Assembly: GCA_014529385.2 (NCBI GenBank)
Contig: CM043966.1
Span: 103,117,087-103,181,086 of the forward strand
DNA from: Adiantum capillus-veneris
Lineage: Eukaryota > Streptophyta > Polypodiopsida > Polypodiales > Pteridaceae
Direction: 5' to 3'
Length of the DNA: 64,000 bases
Of this stretch, positions 20,913-31,262 are shown piece by piece (within the stretch, counting starts at the first letter, position 1; every line of letters starts with the position of its first letter). The notes below the pieces were generated by a model, which saw nothing but the letters and a program-made list of their open reading frames with translations, was not told where the DNA came from and made no database searches. The translations under genes were made by a program, and so were the position numbers.

Positions 20913-21730
20913 TGTTGCGTGCGCACTACACTTGCGCCACGTGGACAAGCTTCTGCTACAGTCTAGCGTCAGTCGTAATCTAGCTTAGGATTAGCTTGGC
21001 ACTTTGTGAGCCTCGAGCAGGACGGGCAGATCGTAGTTGCATACCCTCTCTTGCACAGTATAGTCATTTAAGCATTCAAATATGTGAACCACCTATTAAG
21101 TCATTTTAGTAATGAGTGACTTTTTCTAGCATTATCTTCCCATGGTCGAGGGGCTGGATAAATGGCTGCTCAACCCAGCATGAAAGGCCTATATAAGTGA
21201 CCTGGGGGGTCATCTCTCCGGCAAGAAGTAGTAGTACCAGTACCTGTAGTACCCGCAGCACAAGTACCAAGCATCAGCCAGCGTTTTCCAGCCAGTCATC
21301 ATCAACATTTTCAGCATCAAAACTCAGCGGTTTTACCTCAGCCCTCCAGCGTCTTCAGCATGCAGTTTTCAGCCCATTCATGGCCAAGCAATGGAGATCC
21401 AAGCCGAGTTCACTAGCATTTTTTATTTTCAGCCTTAGCACAACCAAGCATTCACATCACGTACCCATGAGCATACCAGCATCTAGGATCATTGTATCAG
21501 CATTTGAAAGTACTTGCTCTGGCAACAGAGCAAGGGGGGACCCTTGAGGGTGATTAGGACCCGACATGCGGTGTCGTCTCTCTTTTGTCTCTATCTCTCT
21601 CTGCATCTCTCTCCTTCATTGTGTTTAGTTCAGTTTCTCATTTCAAGTGAAGTAAAGTAATCTTGTGTTTGTGCGGAGTACTAGATCCGAGCTAAATCCT
21701 TAAAACAGTTCCATTGCACCTAACATCCAT
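20908..21730 (+). mobile_element. Solo A-type LTR with TSD TCCAT
   Basis: The LTR is 20913-21725 (813 bp), from TGTTGCGTGCGCACTACACTTG to GTTCCATTGCACCTAACA. TCCAT flanks it at 20908-20912 and 21726-21730. It has a TATA-like CTATATAAG at about 21190 and the TTGCTCT-GGCAAC-AGAGCAA hairpin at 21514-21533. It belongs with the LTRs at 3357 and 2063-2641. Confidence 0.9.
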
Positions 21731-22194
21731 GCATATTAAAAACCCATCCTGCGCATAGTGCCCTCAAGGCATAGTCACATGGGGATGGGGACGTGTCTTA
21801 GGGACGTGACAAATCCACGGGACGGGGGACGGACCAGGGACGCGCGTTAAAAAACACTCGTTCTTTGCAAATTTATTACTTGACATATACTAAATAACAC
21901 TAAGAGCACAAGATTGCAAAGAAAAATGGGGTTTTGCACTCATATTATCTAATACCAAAATATGACATGTCGCAAGTGCATGCGCGGTGCTACCCACGTT
22001 GACGCAGTGATCAATCATCCTACTTAAAGGGCAAAAAGTAATGATGTACAAGTAGAGTCTAGTGGGAAACATTGGCATGTATGGGACAAGGTCAAATGAC
22101 AAAAGTACAAAATATGGCTCAAAACTCAAGTTTGAAGAGCCTAGAGAAAAGGTGTAGGGAAAGAGGGAAGGGAAGGACTCAAGACTCAAGAGGT
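21731..22194. other. Unassigned sequence next to the hAT remnant
   Basis: It holds a G-rich stretch (GGGGACG / GGGACG words, 21780-21842) and AT-rich sequence. It may be the 3' flank or the end of the hAT element, but no terminal inverted repeat could be confirmed. Confidence 0.3.
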
Positions 22195-23165
22195 CTACAT
22201 GTTGGCCCATGGTGCCAACTGAATGACAACTGGCTCTGCAAGGTCCTCATGCTCCATAAGATCATCCTCAAGTGTTGTTGTCTCAATCTCTCCCTCTGCA
22301 TCTATCTCTGTCTCTGGGATAAGATCATCCTCTACAAGCATCCACTCCACGAAATTATCACTTTGGTCTGACGTGGAAAGCATCTTCAAAGTTAGGAGAT
22401 TTATATGAGATCTGCACATCAAGACGATTCCTCTTCTTTGAGGCAACACGAACATACACACTCCAAAGTTGCTCCAAGCAACTCGTAGTGCATGCTTGGC
22501 TAAGAATGCGAATGGCCAAATCCTGTAAGCCGCCCAATCCCACCCCAAACGCCTCCCATCAAAGAGCACTTCCCATCTCAAAGCGAGTTCGTTGTGCATT
22601 GGGCATGTGAAAAATTTCTCCTTTTCCATTCCTGTAGACATTAATTTGCCTCCGAATCTGTGTTCTTTCCTTGGGGTCGGGCACATGGCGCCCAAGGCTG
22701 GTTTGCCAACAATTCATCACCTCTTTGTCCTTCCATTGGTTCCCTTGTTGGAATTGTGGATCCACTACATAAGCCGCCGCATGAAGAGGGGAATCGTAAG
22801 CATTCCACCTTGACACATTCTTGGATCTCCTCGTAACTACATAGTACATGCACAAGGCTTGAATCAAGATTCAAAATAAACTCAAGAAAGTAGTGCATAG
22901 GAAAAGGTGACTACCTATTGGGGTCGGTCACAAGTTTTTCAAGAGAGGCAATCATGGTGTCCATGGCCATATAACTTGCCAATGCAAGGTTTCATGGAAT
23001 CCAACACTCGTAGGAGGTGGATGATGGGCTTGATCATTTTGGAAATTGTCTTCACTTCCTCCCACCATTTCGGCATGCCGGCCTGTGCTGAGCATGCCAC
23101 TCCATTGGCACTTTTTGCTTCAGGCATTGCCAAGAACTCATCACTAATGAAGAGCCCCCTCAATG
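22195..23165 (-). pseudogene. hAT-family transposase remnant
   Basis: On the minus strand, 23163-22939 has WWEEVKTISKMIKPIIHLLR followed by VLDSMKPCIGKLY, the mid-domain of plant hAT transposases. 22867-22559 has YDSPLHAAAYVVDPQFQQG, which precedes the dimerisation domain. 22543-22358 has the dimerisation signature LAIRILSQACTTSCLEQLWS with SKKRNRL. An acidic C-terminal tail (NFVEWMLVEDDLIPE) ends near 22200. These lie in different frames, so the gene is broken. A short GT..AG gap near 22872-22925 could be a remnant intron. The N-terminal BED finger and the first catalytic Asp are not seen. In active hAT elements this protein cuts and pastes DNA with 8-bp TSDs. Confidence 0.8.
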
Positions 23166-23299
23166 CTTTTGCCTTTGTTCACCCCAACTGTCGAAGTAGA
23201 AGGTGGTGCACCTTTTGGCCGAACTTCAGAAGAGGATTTTAGAGGCAGAGGAGGTTGAGGGCGAGGGACAGCTAGGAGGTGGTTGCAAATTCTGTTCCG

Positions 23300-23581
23300 G
23301 ACATTCAAATTGCATATGACCAAACAGGATGTAGAAACGATTGGTGTTCACCTCCAGCTTAGGAGGCAAATGACCTTACCGAGCTGAGCAGCCAGTAAGG
23401 AAAGAAAGTAACGCCAAGTGCGGGGAAAATCCACCACCTCAACCCAAACTGGACACTTATGACGAATAAGACTTTGGTAGTCTTTGTTAAGAGCCCAAGG
23501 CAAAACATGAGTCATTTGCGTATTAAAGAAGAGAGGAGACATTTGAAGCAATGCATCTCGAGCATCCATGTCTGTGAGTAG
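23300..23581 (-). pseudogene. LINE ORF1-like fragment, right part of a split frame
   Basis: On the minus strand 23581-23348 reads LLTDMDARDALLQMSPLFFN then VWVEVVDFPRTWRYFLSLLA, the nucleic-acid-binding (DUF4283-like) protein common as ORF1 of plant LINEs. A Cys/His stretch follows towards 23290. The frame is cut at 23581 by element E and continues at 30400. Confidence 0.6.
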
Positions 23582-23808
23582 TGTCACAAACTGGTGACGT
23601 GGCTGCTGCCCACTAGACCCACACACACACCCCGGAATGCTGACGTGGTAGGCTGAATTGTTGACGTGGCGCTGCAGTACGGACAGGCCCGCAATTGCGG
23701 AGAATGTGCCACGTGGTAGGTTGTACGGACGCCAGCGGAAATTACAGCAACAGGAAAAAAAAAGCAGGCTGATTTGCGGCAGTTTGCTTTTTGGGCTGGC
23801 TACGCAAT

Positions 23809-23859
<51 letters not shown>

Positions 23860-24185
23860 CTTTGCTTTATTTTTGCAAAAGCCTATGAGAGAGAAACCTC
23901 TTCTGCTTTTATTTCTTGAAGAGCTTTTGATTTTCAGCTTTTGGGGCTCTGCTTTTGGCATCCCTTGTAAACTCTTTAAATTGGTCTTTGGGCTCCCACT
24001 CTGCAGAGCATCTCGACGTAGAGGCTCGCTTGTACTAGTTGCAGATTAATAGAAACGCCAATAATATCTCTAGGCACAGAACTCCGCCGGGCCAGTGTCG
24101 AATCAATTGTGAACTGTGAACTATTTTGAAGCGATCTTTTGTGGTGTCGCGGTAGGTTCTCGACTTGGAGTGTCCAAGTCTGTTA
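23582..24185 (+). repeat. 5' LTR of E
   Basis: The LTR runs from TGTCACAAACTGGTGACGTG to GGAGTGTCCAAGTCTGTTA. It has a (GA)n tract at 23812-23852. Relative to the 3' LTR it lacks about 35 bases of the R-like segment near 24045 and the final CA before the primer site. Confidence 0.9.
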
Positions 24186-24186
24186 G

Positions 24187-24198
24187 TGGTATCAGAGC
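24187..24198 (+). other. Primer binding site of E
   Basis: TGGTATCAGAGC, a perfect initiator-Met tRNA site, starts one base after the LTR end. Confidence 0.95.
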
Positions 24199-24248
24199 GC
24201 GGCCGATTTCTCTCCTACAAGAAATCCGATCCTTTTTACGCGACACCT

Positions 24249-25860
24249 ATGGCTTCAGGCAAAGATCAATCGACTTCCTCTGCATCCGGAGATGCGGGAA
24301 GAGATCACAACGAAGATTCACGCGAGGAGTACGGCCCGCCTCGGCCTACTCAGGCGGAGCGTCAAGAGATGGAGCGTCGACAATTGATCGGCGATGCAAC
24401 AAAGATGATGCTTAATTTTGCGAAGGACCCGAAATTGCAAAATATATGAGCCAGACTTCTTTCGATGAGGTGCACATGCAGTGGCGGGAGACCACACAAC
24501 CACCCCGCAAACCCGCTCTCAAGAAACCTCCTACTCCCAGGAAGTATACAGAGCAAGAATTAGAAGAGGTGGTTGATGCACGAATTGCTCAGCTTTTTGA
24601 CGCGCAGAACAAAGCTAAAAAGCACGACAAAAAGCAGAAGAAAGGTGCTGACTTCCCAGGTTATTTGGGTTGTCAATCTACTTTTGAAAAGGCAAGAAAG
24701 CAGAAGAAGCGTGTTCGATTTGAAAGAGTACCCAGTTCTTCTTCTTCTTCGAGTTCTTCTAGCTCCTCTGACTTGAGCGAAGAAGACAGAAAAGGCAAAA
24801 AGCGAAGCAAAAAGCAAAGCTTCGGAAAGGGCAAGAAAAAGGCAAAGAAGTCTAAATCTCGCCCTATGGTTGATAGTTCTACAGAGGACTCGTCAGTTCG
24901 GACTCTGATGACAACAGCTTTTATGCAAAGAAGAAGAATTTTTACAAAGCCAACCAGTATGACTTTCTGGAAGACAAAAGCAAGAAAGTCCAAAAGTTTA
25001 AGGAAGGTGGACAATCAATTAAATTTGACACGTTTTCTGGTTATAGAGATGCTTGGAAGGCTGTCTTTTGTACAGCAGTTTGACATTGCTTTCGCTAGAG
25101 GGCGTTACTCAGAGCACTCTAAGATTCGGAGAATTGCCTCTTACTTTAAGGGGAATGCTCAAACTTGGTGGTCCACGCTTCTATTAAACAAGACTGCGCT
25201 TCTTAAATGGCTGAAATTCAAGAGGCTTTTTATTTCTTCTTGGCTGACTCGAGAGTATGAACACGACATACGAACTGCTTGGAACCATCTTCGGATGACC
25301 AAGAAGGATACAGTGGACGCTTATTGCGAGAGATTTTGGAGCTCTTTTCTACCCGCCTCTTCATTTAAGAAGATCTCGTTCAAGGAACATATTGAGCGAT
25401 TTACCTTGGGTCTTCCTACAGAGATCCGAGATCATTGCTTGGAACAAAAGTGAGCTTCCATTCAGGAGTTGATGAGTCATGCGAAACGGGGTTTTGCCAT
25501 TCACTCAGGCAGTTTGACCTACCCCACAGATGAGATCATGACACAAAGAGCCGAACAGACTTCGACAAATGAAAGTAGAAAGAGGAAGAGCAACCCAGAA
25601 AAGGAAGATGCACGACCCAAACTCACTCCTTAGGAGAGAGCTCGCTACATCAAGGGAAGTGCTTTGGATGCAGGGAACTGGGCATATCTCCTCAAAGTGC
25701 CCTAAAAAGGCACAGATAGAATAGAACGACAAGGACGACGAAAGGCCTGAAAGTTCCAGAGCAGCTGAGCAACGTGGAAGAAAAGGCAAGATGAAAACAG
25801 GACTGGTTCCAGATTGCATGGGTACTGATCTCAGCACGATGGACGAGAGTACAGAACTTT
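24249..25860 (+). pseudogene. E gag and nucleocapsid
   Basis: The ATG at 24249 starts MASGKDQSTSSASGDAGRDH, 50 bases after the primer site. A frameshift near 24446 moves to a second open frame (to 25453) with KPALKKPPTPRKYTEQELEE, a Lys/Ser-rich basic linker with a run of about 14 Ser, and the capsid domain (FDIAFARGRYSEHSK, NAQTWWSTLLLNK, FTLGLPTEIRDHCLEQK). A TGA follows. The nucleocapsid zinc knuckle (CFGC at about 25666, GHISSKCP after a one-base shift) lies at 25660-25715. G has the same layout with different lesions. Confidence 0.9.
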
Positions 25861-27150
25861 GTTGAGCTTGGGGCAAAGTGAAAAACCAAGAAGCCCTGAT
25901 CTTCTTTGATGGAGGAGCCAAGGCCAACTTCATTTTACCGGAACTGGCGGCGCGGCTCGAGATCACTCCCAATCGGATGGGACCACTTGCAGAGGCAGTT
26001 CTAGCGGCACCCGACAGGGACGTAGCCATTACACCTGTCATTGGCAAACTTTCGGTTGCATTGTTAGGGGTATTTGGGGCATGACGACTTTTACATAATG
26101 CCTTTAGAAGGTTGTGATGTTCTCTTGGGAGTTCCTTGGTACCACAAGAACAACGCCGTGGTCGACTATCAGGCGAGGAAAGCGACATTGACCACAGAGT
26201 TGGTAAGAACCATTGTACTCGATGTAAAACTTAAGGGCGAGTCTGTCCCTGTTGTATCGGCTTCGGCCATTTCAAAATTAATGAAATCTAGTCTGTTTGT
26301 TTACTCGATCTTTATAAAAGAGTTGAGTGATGAGAATAGGACAAATATGTCTGAACTTGATAAAGAACGCCAAGATTTTCTCCACTCTCATGTTGATTGC
26401 TTCTCAGAGGGCCTGCCAGGCGAGTTACCACCCGCTCGTCCTGAAGATCATACCATTGATTTGATACCTGGAAGCACACCACTGAACCGGCCACCTTACT
26501 ATGTGAGCCGAGCCCAGAACGAAGAAATTAGGAACCAAGTGAAAGACCTCTTGGAAAAGGGTCTTGTCTAGTCTAGTACTTCACCGTATTGCTCTCCAGT
26601 GTTGTTGGTTTTGAAGAAAGACGGAGCTTGGAGAATGTGCATCGATTATAGAGCTCTCAACAAAATCACCATCAAGAACAGATTTCTGATTCCTAGAATC
26701 AATGATATACTTGACCGACTTCAGGGATCCTCGTGTTTTAGCAGGATCGACTTGAAAAGTGGATATCATTAGATGTGGATCGCGCTGGGAGATGTCTACA
26801 AGACAGCCTTTTGGACGACTTTTGGGTTATTTGAGTTTTTGGTGATGCCATTTGGCCTAACCAATGCTCTTGCGACATTTAACCGGATGATGGACATGAT
26901 TTTTCGAGAGTACTGACTATTTGTTGGCACTTTCTTTGACGATAACATTGTTTTCTCCAAGAATGAGGAAGAACATAGAGATTATCTGCTTCAAGTCTTT
27001 CAGGCATTACGAGATCACAAGTTAGTGATTAATGCAAAGAAAAGTGAATTTTTCCTATCCGAGATACACTTTTTGGGACACATTGTGTCAGCAGCAGGAG
27101 TGCAGATGGATCTGGCCAAGATAGAGACTCCGTGATTAGCCCGATTTGAT
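25861..27150 (+). pseudogene. E protease and reverse transcriptase
   Basis: The protease frame (25878-26084) has ALIFFDGGAKANFILPELAA. A shift leads to 26074-26571 with CDVLLGVPWYHKNNAVVDYQ, a linker, and the RT start (LIPGSTPLNRPPYYVSRAQN, VKDLLEKGLV). A TAG at 26570 stands where related elements have Gln. RT continues in frame: [30 protein letters not shown], a second TAG (26772) at the place of the conserved Gln, [17 protein letters not shown], then a TGA near 26916 and FFDDNIVFSKNEEEH with both catalytic Asp residues, and SEIHFLGHIVSAAGVQMD. Confidence 0.9.
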
Positions 27151-29155
27151 GAATGTCCATGAAGTTAGAAGCTTCTTGGGATTGTGTTCGTACTACATGT
27201 GGTTCATTTAGAAAGTTTGCAGAGGTTGCTTCCCCTTGGCATATCTTGACACAGAAAAGAGTCCCTTTCTCGTGGGGGCCCACAGAGGTGACTGCCTTTC
27301 AAACGTTAAAAGAGAAACTGACTACAGGACCAGTTTTGACTTTGCCGGACTTGCAGAAGTCATTTGAAGTATATTGTGATGCTTGTGGTCGTAGTCTAGG
27401 TGCGGTCTTAATGCAAGAAGGCCATGTCATTGCTTACGAGAGCCGATTGTTCTCAAGGCCGGAATTGACATCACAGATTGAGAGAGCTTTTCGTAGTTAT
27501 CCATGCTCTTACTCAGTGGCGGCATTACCTACTCGGAGCGGATTTTACTGTCTTTATAGACCATCAGAGTTTATGCTACTTCTTGTTATAGAAGCAGCTA
27601 TCGGAAAAGCAGATGCGGTGGGCGAACATCTTGTCACAGTTTCACTTCCAGACATAAGAATTTGTTGGCAAATGCTTTGTCTCAGAAGCCGTTGGTTCTG
27701 GCTATTTCCACGATACATCATAGGAGCTTCGAGAATATGGTCGACCAACATGCCACAAATATGGATTTTATAGACGTTTCACACGGATACGGGATGGGGA
27801 GATAGTAGCGGGGTATTCTATTCGGGATGGCTACTTGATGAGGAAAACCATGTTGTGCGTTACACAGCCGTTGAGGAAAAAGGTTTTGACCGAATGCCAC
27901 TGTCCACCTTTTACGGGTCACCGTGGCATTGCTACCACCTTGAAAGGGGTAGAGAGATACTTCTTTTGGCCGAGACTCAAGAAGAATGTCGACGAGTTTG
28001 TGCGCAATTGCTTGGTATGCCAGAAGGTCAAGTTTGACAGGCATAAAGCACAGGGATTGTTACAGCCTTTGTCCATACCCACCCGCCCATGGGAAAGTAT
28101 TGCAATGGATTTCATTTTTGATCTCCCGAGAACACAGAGTGGTCACGATGGTATGTGGACTGTTATTGGCAGGTTTAGCAAGCAGGCTCATTTCATTCCA
28201 GTGAAGAAAACAGTCAAGCCAGATCATTTAGCGAGACGGTTTGTGGCCCAGATTTTCAAATTACATGGCATGCCCGAGACTATTGTCTCCGACAGGGGCC
28301 CCAGATTCATGAGTTTGTTTTGGAAGGCAATTTGGGAGAACATTGGCACGCGGTTGCAGTTCTCGTCATCTTTCCACCCGCAGACTGACGGGCAATCTGA
28401 GATTGCCAATTCAGTGGTTTTAGATTTATTGAAGTCTTACATCTCGGATCAGAAGACTCAATGGGAAAAGTATCTACCTTTGGTGGAATTTGCCTACAAT
28501 AACACGATACACTCTTCGATGGGGAAGGCGCCATTGAGATTATTGAAGGTGCTGCAAAGGTTTCACCCTTTCTAAGCACGAAAGATAAGATTTTTGAAGC
28601 CGATGAGTATACGCGCGACTTGGACACGGCTTTTGCCAAGGTCCACGAGGCTTTGCAGAAATCTCAGGAAAGACAGAAAAAGGCAACGGATCGCCATCGT
28701 CGCGATTTGAAATTGAATGATTGGGTGCTCTTACCTTTTGAGAAGGCACGCCTGAGAAAGAAGAAGGGAAAGGAGAGGCTTTTTCCAAAGCTTAGTATGC
28801 GATACTACGGACCTTTCCAGATCTCTGAAAAGATCAATGATGTCCCTTCCGCTAAAACTACCTGACACCTGGAGGATTCACAATGCATTTCACGTGAGTC
28901 TCTTGAAACCTTTTAAAGGTGATGTGCCCGAAGATGGGGAGCCTGATGAGCAACCCGAAGTAGAAGAAGACGAGGAGATCCTTGTTCTGAAAAGATTTTG
29001 GCACATAAGGAAATAAAGATTAAGGGTAAAGTACGAAGACAGTTCTTGGTTAAATTCAAGAACTACCCTGCATTGGATGCGAAGTGGATGGAGGAGGAGG
29101 ACCCTAGCAGATACTCCTCAGATTGTGAAACTTTACCTTGAAGCTTTGGTTTAGC
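27151..29155 (+). pseudogene. E RNase H, integrase and chromodomain
   Basis: RNase H begins at about 27200 (RVPFSWGPTEVTAFQTLKEK; FEVYCDACGRSLGAVLMQEG) and breaks near 27480. Integrase is open from 27835 to 28575: HCPPFTGHRGIATTL with the zinc-finger His pair, CLVCQKVKFDRHKAQG with the Cys pair, first Asp in MDFIFDLPR, second in IVSDRGPRFMSLFWKAIW, Glu in HPQTDGQSEIANSVV. The tail follows in broken frames: DRHRRDLKLNDWVLLPFEKA at about 28700, tether near 28880, and a chromodomain with DTPQIVKLYLEALV at the end near 29150. The triad of the integrase is intact, but the protein as a whole is not. Confidence 0.9.
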
Positions 29156-29757
29156 ATAGTCCACTTCAAATGGAACCCCGAATTCAACTTGGTCGGAGAT
29201 CTGGTGCAGTGGGTTGCACATGAGGGGAGTTACTCCGCTCCTTTGTCAACAAATGCCTTGATTTTAGAATGCTAGAGTCACTGATGTCTCTTTGAGCTTC
29301 AGGGATACTGAGAGCTGAAAGTATTCTGCTGTATGACTTTATGAAATGGAATTTCCGAATATGAAACTGATTTGTTCTTGACTTGTTTTTAAGTGCAGGA
29401 ACTGATAGACGAAATGACTGCAGCATTTTGGTCTGAATGATCTCGAATAGACATGGTTGCAATAGAGGTTAGTCAATCAGGCATCTATAAGGTCTTGAGT
29501 GGATCTAGATGCGATTGCTAATTGCATTGCTGATAAATCATGGTCTAAGATCCGAATGAATGTTGAATGTGATTTGTCATGTGATGTCTAGTGATGTCCT
29601 ATGATGTCGTGTGATGTGACTGTCGATTGGTACATGTGCTAGATGTGTGTTCGTAGTGCATCGGTACTAACAGTCAGTGTCTTCTAAGGCAGTTTATGGC
29701 TTCTGCTTGTTTTGCAGCGTAATCGAGGGCGATTACAATGCTTTCAAGAGGGGGGTA
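29156..29757 (+). promoter_or_regulatory. E noncoding 3' region with palindrome and polypurine tract
   Basis: The 600 bases between pol and the LTR are noncoding and match 10842-11420 of G. They contain short tandem words built on TGATGTC(C/G)T (29578-29625; the complementary ACATCACA series in G is at 10972-11010). The palindrome GTAATCG-AGGG-CGATTAC is at 29719-29736, and the PPT CAAGAGGGGGGTA at 29745-29757. Confidence 0.8.
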
Positions 29758-30399
29758 TGTCACAGATTGGTGACATGGCTACTAGCTGCTGTCCATTAGA
29801 CCCACACACACACACCAGAATGCTGACGTGGCAGGCTGAATTGTTGACGTGGCGCTACAGTACGGACATGCCGCAAATTGCGGTGAATGTGCCACGTGGC
29901 AGGCTGTACGGACGCCAGCGGAAATTACGGCAGCAAGGAAAAAACAAGCAGGCTGATTTGCGGCAGTTTGCTTTTTGGGCTGGCTACGCAATTGGAAGAG
30001 AGAGAGAGAGAGAGAGAGAGCTTTGCTTTATTTTTGCAAAAGCCTATAAGGGAGAAACCTCTTCTGCTTTTATTTCTTGAAGAGCTTTTGATTTTCAGCT
30101 TTTGGGGCTCTGCTTTTGGCATTCCTTGTAAACTCTTTAAATTGGTCTTTGGGCTTCCACTCTGCAGAGCATCTGGACGCAAAGTCTGAGAGTGAGTCCT
30201 GAAGGCTCGCTTGTACTTAGAGTTGTAGATTAATACAAAAAGAAATACAGAAAGGGGCGCCAGTCTTTGGGGCCAATATCTCTAGGCACGGAAGTTCGCC
30301 GGACCAATGTCGAATCAATTGTGAACTGTGAATTGTTTTGAAGTGATCTTTTGTGGTGTCGCGGTATATTCTCGACTTGAAGTGTCCAAGTCTGTTACA
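29758..30399 (+). repeat. 3' LTR of E
   Basis: The LTR is 642 bp, from TGTCACAGATTGGTGACATG to AAGTGTCCAAGTCTGTTACA, with a (GA)n tract at 29997-30020 that is shorter than in the 5' LTR. Confidence 0.9.
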
Positions 30400-30560
30400 A
30401 GTCGCACCTCATAAAAACCTCTTGCACCAAAGTAAACTCCTCGGATTGCTTGCCTCTTGAGTAGAGAATCAACCCACTGGTCCACATCGTGAGCAATAGG
30501 CATTTGACCTGGGAAGAAGAGAATCACCACATTGAGCGCACGTGCGCGCGCACACACACC
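30400..30560 (-). pseudogene. LINE ORF1-like fragment, left part of a split frame
   Basis: On the minus strand it reads FFPGQMPIAHDVDQWVDSLL, then VYFGARGFYEVRL, which joins in register with LLTDMDARDALLQ on the other side of element E. A (GC/AC)n tract at about 30540-30560 limits it upstream. Confidence 0.6.
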
Positions 30561-30982
30561 ATTCTCTACACTTCAGTGGGCATCTAACATGACGTGCATG
30601 TAGGTGTAGGTTAGAGGAACGTGTCGGTCCAATCTGTTTGTCAAATGGGTCAGAAAAAAGTGAGTTATTGTCAGAAAACTCCCATGTGCGCACATTTGCA
30701 CATTCTCCCGTCCTAGCATAAATTTCCCGACCTAGTACTCAAAAGTCTATATAAAGGAGCAACAAACCTAGCGTTTTCTCACAAGTTTGGGAGCGCCATA
30801 ATTATTTTTTTCTTCCACTAGTTAATAAAAATTGCCCATAGGGCTACAAACCACCTATACTAGAGAGGGCTACATCAAAAGCTTAGGAAGAGCCAAACAG
30901 GTGGCCGGTAGTGCCATCTGGATGCACCCTAGGGTAATATCTCTTAGATGGTCTTAGAACAAGTAATTTGAGGTAAACTCTT
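30561..30982. other. Noncoding, with a TATA-like promoter region
   Basis: TATATAAAG at 30749-30757 is followed by CAACAAACCTAGCGTTTTCTC, wording also found after the TATA of the B-type LTRs (near 1165 and 1260). It may be a remnant of such an LTR in the plus orientation. No gene is seen. Confidence 0.35.
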
Positions 30983-30984
30983 GC

Positions 30985-31062
<78 letters not shown>
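30983..31062. repeat. Compound microsatellite (GC)n(GT)n(GA)n
   Basis: Three dinucleotide arrays follow each other without interruption: GC (to about 30999), GT (to about 31024) and GA (to 31062). Confidence 0.98.
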
Positions 31063-31065
<3 letters not shown>

Positions 31066-31227
31066 CATCTTCAAGATAGACAAGATTCAAGTTGGTGGCA
31101 ACACATGCAGCATCTGGTGACCTCCGTAACCACATGCTCTTTCTCTCTTCCTACTGAGTGGTGACCTCCACCTTGTGTAATCACACGACCTCTCTCTTCC
31201 CTTTTGTTCACGTGACGAGTAATCACA

Positions 31228-31262
<35 letters not shown>

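Larger units (their letters stand above)
23577..30404 (+). mobile_element. Ty3/gypsy chromovirus E, structurally complete
   Basis: The element is 23582-30399 (6.8 kb): 5' LTR, initiator-Met primer site, gag, zinc knuckle, protease, RT, RNase H, integrase, chromodomain, noncoding 3' region, palindrome, PPT and 3' LTR. The flanks AGTAG (23577-23581) and AGTCG (30400-30404) are a TSD with one change. The LINE ORF1 frame reads through when E and one TSD copy are left out. E and G share all domains and the noncoding 3' region. The coding frames carry several stops and shifts. Confidence 0.95.

Noticed and set aside
26074-26571. Separate host gene in the middle of element E
   Set aside because: It is the protease-RT linker of the element, flanked in frame by protease and RT motifs.
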